Source: Intestinimonas butyriciproducens
GTDB taxonomy: Bacteria > Bacillota > Clostridia > Oscillospirales > Oscillospiraceae
Direction of reading: 5' to 3'
NCBI RefSeq assembly: GCF_004154955.1
Contig: NZ_CP011524.1
Location: 930,001-994,000, forward strand
DNA length: 64,000 bases
A model generated the notes under the pieces. It searched no databases. It saw only the letters and a list, made by a program, of their open reading frames with translations, and was not told the origin of the DNA. Below are positions 60,513 to 64,000 of this stretch, piece after piece. Each line of letters opens with the position of its first letter. Positions within the stretch are counted from its first letter, which is position 1. The translations under genes were made by a program, and so were the position numbers.

Positions 60513-61319
60513 ATGAAAGACCTCTATAAAATCCATGAGATCGCCAAGCTCTTCGGTCTGCATCCGGATACCCTGCGGTACTACGAGGAAAAAGGGCTGC
60601 TCCACCCGGAGCGGGGGGAGAACGGCTACCGAATGTATACCATCCAGGACATCTGCACGCTGAATATCATCCGGGCCCAGCGGGAGCTGGGGGTGCCGGT
60701 GGAGGAGATCGGAGCCTACCTGGAAAGGCGCACGGTGGAGGTGACCCTGGATTTTCTGGATGAGGAGGAGGCGCTGCTCCGCCGGAAAATGTCCGAACTG
60801 GAGGCGGCCAGGGCGGAGGCGTCGGAGCGCCGGAGCCGCCTGCTGCGGTATGGCGGGGCGGCGACGGGGCGGGTGACAAGCAGAACCATAGGGGCGCGGC
60901 CCTATGTTTTCCTGCGGGAAGACGTGATCCTGGAGCGGGAGATCGACTTTTTGCTCAAGAAGCTGGAGAAGCGCCACCAGGACTCCATCAAGATCATTGG
61001 AAAGCAGACTATGGGCGCGATCCTGGACGGTGAGAGCCTGAAGAAGGGCGTATACAACCACTTCTCCTGCGTGTTTTTCCTCACAGAGCAGGAGCGGCCC
61101 CACGACGCGGCGCTTCCTGGGGGAGAGTATGCCAGTCTCTTCTACCGCGGGGCCTATGATCGGCTGGAGGAACACTGGAGAGCACTGCGGGCCGGCCTGG
61201 AGGCCCAGGGGCTGACTCCGGACGGCCCGCCTCTGGAGCTCTACCACATCGACGCCCACGATACCAACCGGGAGGAGGAGTATGTGACGGAGCTCCAGGT
61301 CAGAGTGGCGCGCGCATAA
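60513..61319 (+). CDS. MerR family regulator with GyrI-like effector domain
   Basis: A 268-residue protein. Residues 1-75 are the MerR winged helix (YKIHEIAKLFGLHPDTLRYY and RGENGYRMYT), followed by a coiled-coil dimer helix (about 80-115) and a GyrI/BmrR-like effector-binding domain to the end. BmrR-type proteins bind lipophilic cations and switch on efflux genes. The divergent MATE gene and the 19-base-spacer promoter between them make it the likely local drug sensor. ATG 60513 has gggagg upstream. Confidence 0.9.
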   Translation: MKDLYKIHEIAKLFGLHPDTLRYYEEKGLLHPERGENGYRMYTIQDICTLNIIRAQRELGVPVEEIGAYLERRTVEVTLDFLDEEEALLRRKMSELEAARAEASERRSRLLRYGGAATGRVTSRTIGARPYVFLREDVILEREIDFLLKKLEKRHQDSIKIIGKQTMGAILDGESLKKGVYNHFSCVFFLTEQERPHDAALPGGEYASLFYRGAYDRLEEHWRALRAGLEAQGLTPDGPPLELYHIDAHDTNREEEYVTELQVRVARA

Positions 61320-61354
61320 GAAACGCCGGACGCAGATTCTGCGTCCGGCGTTTC
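61320..61354. terminator. Terminator after the MerR gene
   Basis: Nearly perfect 16-17-base GC stem directly after the stop, between convergent genes. T tract is short (tttc). Confidence 0.75.
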
Positions 61355-61426
61355 GGGGCGGTAAAACGATTATGGGGAGAAAGGATTTTCTAGGGGAACC
61401 CGGCGTGTTCGTGCGGGTGCGGCCGA

Positions 61427-62848
61427 CTAAGGCTTTCTTGTGAGAAGACCGCCGAACATACTTGACGCCCGGAGCGCATCTGTGACCGTGCGGTCCCTGC
61501 GGTGGTAGAGCAGAGCGCCCACCACAGCCAGCGCAGCGGCCACCCCATATTCCAATGTGCCAAGCGCCCCGGGGAAGAAGGGGAGGAGAATGTTTGCGCA
61601 GAGAAACAAAGAGGCGGCGATACCAAAGGCCGCCATGGGCCGTCCGCCCGGCATATAAACCGGGCGGTGGAGGTCGGGATACTTTTTCCGCAGCCACAGC
61701 ACCGCGGCGAGAGTCATGACCCACATGACGATGGTGGCCAAGGAGGCAATATTGATGAGGGGAAGGAAGAAAAGCTTCCCGGTAAAAGGGGCCAGTAGCA
61801 CGAAGGAGGCGGTGAACCAGATGCACCGGGTGGGTGTGCCGCATTTCGGGTGGAGCCGGTCGAACCAGCGGGACACCAAGTCGAACTGGGCCAGGCCGTA
61901 CATCATCCTGGCGGCAGAATAGAGGGTGGAGTTCATTACGCCTACGGCGCCCACGAAAGCGGTGACTAAGAAGAGCAGCCGCACGGCCGGGACGCCGGTG
62001 ATGTCGACCAACACGTCGGCAAAGGGGGCGGTCCGCCCAATGGCTTCCCGCCAGGGCAGGTTGCCCGCTACGGCTGTGGATACCAGACACAGCATGGAGG
62101 TGACCAGGAAAAGACAGACGATGAGGGCCCAGCCTGCTTTTCGGGCCGCTTTTCCCGTGGCGTCGGCAGCTGCCTTAGCCACCGTCTCCCAGCCGGCCAC
62201 GGAGAACACCAGCAGGGAAAGAAGGGACAGGGAACCACTGAGATCAAAGTCCAGCCCGCCGTCCGAGGCGTAGATGGCGGGATCGAAGTGAACGAAAGCG
62301 GCGGCCAGCCCGGCAATGCACATCACCAGCAAGGTGACGGTGGCGATCTTGGCCAAAGCGGCGCACACGCTGGCGCCCCTATACTGAATGTAGAGGATGG
62401 CACCGGCCAGCACAAGCTGTACGACCACATTGGGCAAGGTGACGCTGTATCCGCCGACCGCATACAAAAAACAAGTCCGGCCCAATGCGGGAAAGAGTTC
62501 GTCCAGCAGGGAGAGCGCGGCCAGATCCACCCAGCAAAAGACGATCGCGTTCATCAGAACGCCGGCCCAACCGACCACGAAGCCGCCCCGGCTCCCGAAA
62601 GCGGCGGCGGAGTAGACCACCTCGCCTCCCGCCAGGGGCAGCATGGGGATGGCCTCCATATAGGCAAAGGCGAAGGGCAGCTCTATGATGATACACAGCG
62701 CAAAGGCCACGATTAGATTGAGGGGGCCGCCGGCGGTTTCCAGCCAAGTGCCCGTGAGCAGCAACCAGGAGGTCCCCAGCATACAGCCGATCCCCATAGC
62801 GACCAGGCCGAAAAAGCTGATGGATTGTTTCTCGGGGAAATGGGCCAT
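61427..62848 (-). CDS. APC-superfamily amino acid permease
   Basis: A 473-residue membrane protein with 12 helices. MGIGCMLGTSWLLLTGTW (helix 1 with the broken Gly motif) and FSVAGWETVAKAAADATGKA (helix 6 region) fit the amino acid-polyamine-organocation superfamily. ATG 62848 is preferred over GTG 62857 by spacing from AAAGGA. Its substrate is not evident. A 7-base stem (AGACCGC/GCGGTCT) lies in the leader. No partner enzyme is adjacent. Confidence 0.86.
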   Translation of the reverse strand: MAHFPEKQSISFFGLVAMGIGCMLGTSWLLLTGTWLETAGGPLNLIVAFALCIIIELPFAFAYMEAIPMLPLAGGEVVYSAAAFGSRGGFVVGWAGVLMNAIVFCWVDLAALSLLDELFPALGRTCFLYAVGGYSVTLPNVVVQLVLAGAILYIQYRGASVCAALAKIATVTLLVMCIAGLAAAFVHFDPAIYASDGGLDFDLSGSLSLLSLLVFSVAGWETVAKAAADATGKAARKAGWALIVCLFLVTSMLCLVSTAVAGNLPWREAIGRTAPFADVLVDITGVPAVRLLFLVTAFVGAVGVMNSTLYSAARMMYGLAQFDLVSRWFDRLHPKCGTPTRCIWFTASFVLLAPFTGKLFFLPLINIASLATIVMWVMTLAAVLWLRKKYPDLHRPVYMPGGRPMAAFGIAASLFLCANILLPFFPGALGTLEYGVAAALAVVGALLYHRRDRTVTDALRASSMFGGLLTRKP

Positions 62849-62902
62849 GGAATACACATCCTTTGCACGGAAAAGACCGCCGCAGCGGTCTCTTGCCCGT
62901 TT

Positions 62903-62931
62903 AGTATATCATAGAGAGATGAAAAAGTCGA
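62903..62931 (-). promoter_or_regulatory. Promoter of the APC permease gene
   Basis: On the minus strand, TCGACT (62931-62926), 17-base spacer, TATACT (62908-62903). Confidence 0.65.
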
Positions 62932-62947
62932 GCGGTGGCTTCCGGTG

Positions 62948-62995
62948 AAAAACAGAGCGGGCCGGACGCCTGCTCCTGACGTCCGGTCCGCTCTG
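62948..62995 (-). terminator. Terminator after the thioesterase gene
   Basis: Sixteen-base stem with one wobble pair (62953-62968 with 62980-62995); on the minus strand it is followed by TTTTT. It lies about 200 bases past the thioesterase stop; the stretch 62996-63192 shows nothing else I can assign. Confidence 0.8.
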
Positions 62996-63192
62996 AAAGG
63001 AAAGAGGATACAATGAAATGAAAGAATTTGTCTCTTGCAAATCTTATAGTACCCCATAGATGTTAAAGAAGCGCTTTAAAACTGTTACGAGAACATTAAA
63101 TCTTTTGGGGGCGCCGGTGGGCGGAGCCTCCTTGCAGATCGACGGTATCTCCAACGCCCCGAGCGATCTGACGGAGAAATGCTCCCGTGGTT

Positions 63193-63624
63193 TTAGAGGC
63201 CCGCACGCAGCCGCTGCGCGCCCTCCCGCTCGGCAACCTCATGCGCATCCTCAGGCTCATCCAGTACGATACCATGGGGATGCTTTTCACCGGTCTCTTT
63301 ATAAACGGTGACAAAGGTCAGGTAGCCGTCCACGGCCAACTGCCCGGTGAGTTCATCCGAGACCTCTACATGGACCATCAGGCTGGTGGAGCCGGTGTGG
63401 ACGACGCGGCTGGTAAATCTGACCACGGAGCCGTTGCGTACCGGTGTGCGGAAAGACATACCGTGGATATTGCGGCAGACGATTTCGCTGGGGTCGCCAT
63501 GCTCGCAGGCGGCGGCGATAAAGGCCGACTCGACGAACCAAGAGGCCGTCCGCGCGGCAAACAGGGTGCCGTGGTGATTGAGATCTTCACTTTTGACTAG
63601 GTGTGTGGCATAGTATTTTTTCAT
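63193..63624 (-). CDS. Acyl-CoA thioesterase, hotdog fold
   Basis: A 143-residue single-hotdog protein of the acyl-CoA thioesterase (YciA/BFIT-like) group. The active-site helix region reads LNHHGTLFAARTASWFVESA (about residues 15-34), and VEVSDELTG and VDGYLTFVTV are strand segments typical of the fold. It hydrolyses acyl-CoA to free acid and CoA in the cytoplasm. AGGAGGG precedes ATG 63624. It is a single-gene unit; the chain-length preference is unknown. Confidence 0.86.
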   Translation of the reverse strand: MKKYYATHLVKSEDLNHHGTLFAARTASWFVESAFIAAACEHGDPSEIVCRNIHGMSFRTPVRNGSVVRFTSRVVHTGSTSLMVHVEVSDELTGQLAVDGYLTFVTVYKETGEKHPHGIVLDEPEDAHEVAEREGAQRLRAGL

Positions 63625-64000
63625 AGAAGAGCCCTCCTATTTTTAATAGAGATAGCAGTAATGAGACAGCCGCCGCAAAACAATAAAGTATCCCTATTGC
63701 TAATATGCTAACCGCCACTTTGGGGCTAGAGGCTATTGCGTAGACATAGCAGGGCGGAATAAAAGCAGATAGCGGAATACATACGAAACCAGTTGAGGCG
63801 GAGCAACTAACAGAGTAAGATGGGATGAAAGAAATTGTTGACTCATTTACGGATCTCTAGAGAACGATGAAACCTCTTAAAGGATAGCCCGGGAAAGAAA
63901 TGTAGCCAGCAGACCTTTCAGGGATCGCTCTAGCCTCTGACTTGGCCGGAGCATCTCGACTTGGAGGTTGGCTTGCACTTACTCCGTTCCGGAAGTAGAT
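63625..64000. other. Gene-poor, AT-richer stretch to the window end
   Basis: Beyond the thioesterase ribosome binding site I can support no gene. GC content is visibly lower than nearby. On the minus strand a frame of roughly 88 codons is open from about 63852 to 63586, running into the thioesterase gene and encoding a hydrophobic helix (SILAIGILYCFAAAVSLLLS), but it lacks a good start and ribosome binding site. It may be decayed coding sequence. Confidence 0.5.

Noticed and set aside
63850-64000. Group II intron fragment on the minus strand
   Set aside because: Some segments resemble intron/maturase-end sequence at first sight, but no domain V hairpin or reverse transcriptase motif is visible.

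Overview
The window is high-GC, low-repeat chromosome of a strictly fermentative-looking Firmicute. AGGAGG-type ribosome binding sites, frequent GTG/TTG starts, FabK instead of FabI, FMN/FeS-type PyrD-PyrK, formate-tetrahydrofolate ligase, YesMN two-component genes, an MglBAC galactose transporter, a FeoA-FeoB fusion and a BMP-type nucleoside transporter together suggest a gut Clostridia of the Oscillospiraceae (Flavonifractor/Lawsonibacter/Intestinimonas-like). This assignment is an inference; no 16S gene is present. No CRISPR array, prophage or rRNA was seen. There is one tRNA (Ala-GGC) and one IS3-family insertion sequence.

Layout. 1-2.2 kb: 3' end of a ketopantoate-reductase-like gene, a nitroreductase and an orphan TctC-type binding lipoprotein. 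2.3-2.5 kb: tRNA-Ala on the minus strand. 2.6-8.9 kb: type II fatty-acid synthesis operon acpP-fabH-fabK-fabD-fabG-fabF-fabZ behind a promoter with a 34-bp near-palindromic operator, followed by a separately promoted MarR regulator. 9.2-13.5 kb: pyrimidine operon pyrC-pyrF-(zinc ribbon)-pyrK-pyrD. 13.5-20.3 kb: phosphatase/acetyltransferase fusion, a small divergent XRE pair, a YgiQ radical SAM protein, a duplicated YcxB-like membrane protein, and a sigma/anti-sigma pair. 20.4-26.6 kb: nucleoside-type ABC transporter, nagB, and a sugar ABC ATPase with an oddly displaced ribosome binding site.

26.9-31.7 kb (minus strand): a self-contained sigma-54 controlled catabolic module. It has a PAS/AAA+/Fis activator, a GntP permease, an isocitrate-lyase/PEP-mutase-fold enzyme lacking the usual lyase Cys motif, and an SDR. 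A textbook -24/-12 promoter and an upstream dyad are visible. I see no known pathway that fits exactly, so it is the best candidate for something undescribed.

31.9-45.2 kb: a galactose island. It runs galK-galM-yesN-yesM-two extra sugar-binding proteins, then mglB-mglA-mglC, then a eukaryotic-type hexokinase. The two transporter-less binding proteins directly behind the sensor kinase suggest a binding-protein-assisted sugar sensor. 45.2-53.3 kb: fhs, an ArsB/NhaD-like permease, a cell-wall amidase, feoAB with its Cys-rich partner, and thiamine pyrophosphokinase. 53.3-57.4 kb: aldehyde dehydrogenase with a YheO-type regulator and an upstream array of GAACA half-sites, then a PatB/MalY C-S lyase. 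57.4-59.0 kb: an IS3 element that has split the shared terminator of patB and the MATE gene. 59.1-64 kb: MATE exporter with divergent MerR regulator (19-bp promoter spacer), APC permease, acyl-CoA thioesterase, and a final AT-richer stretch without a supported gene.
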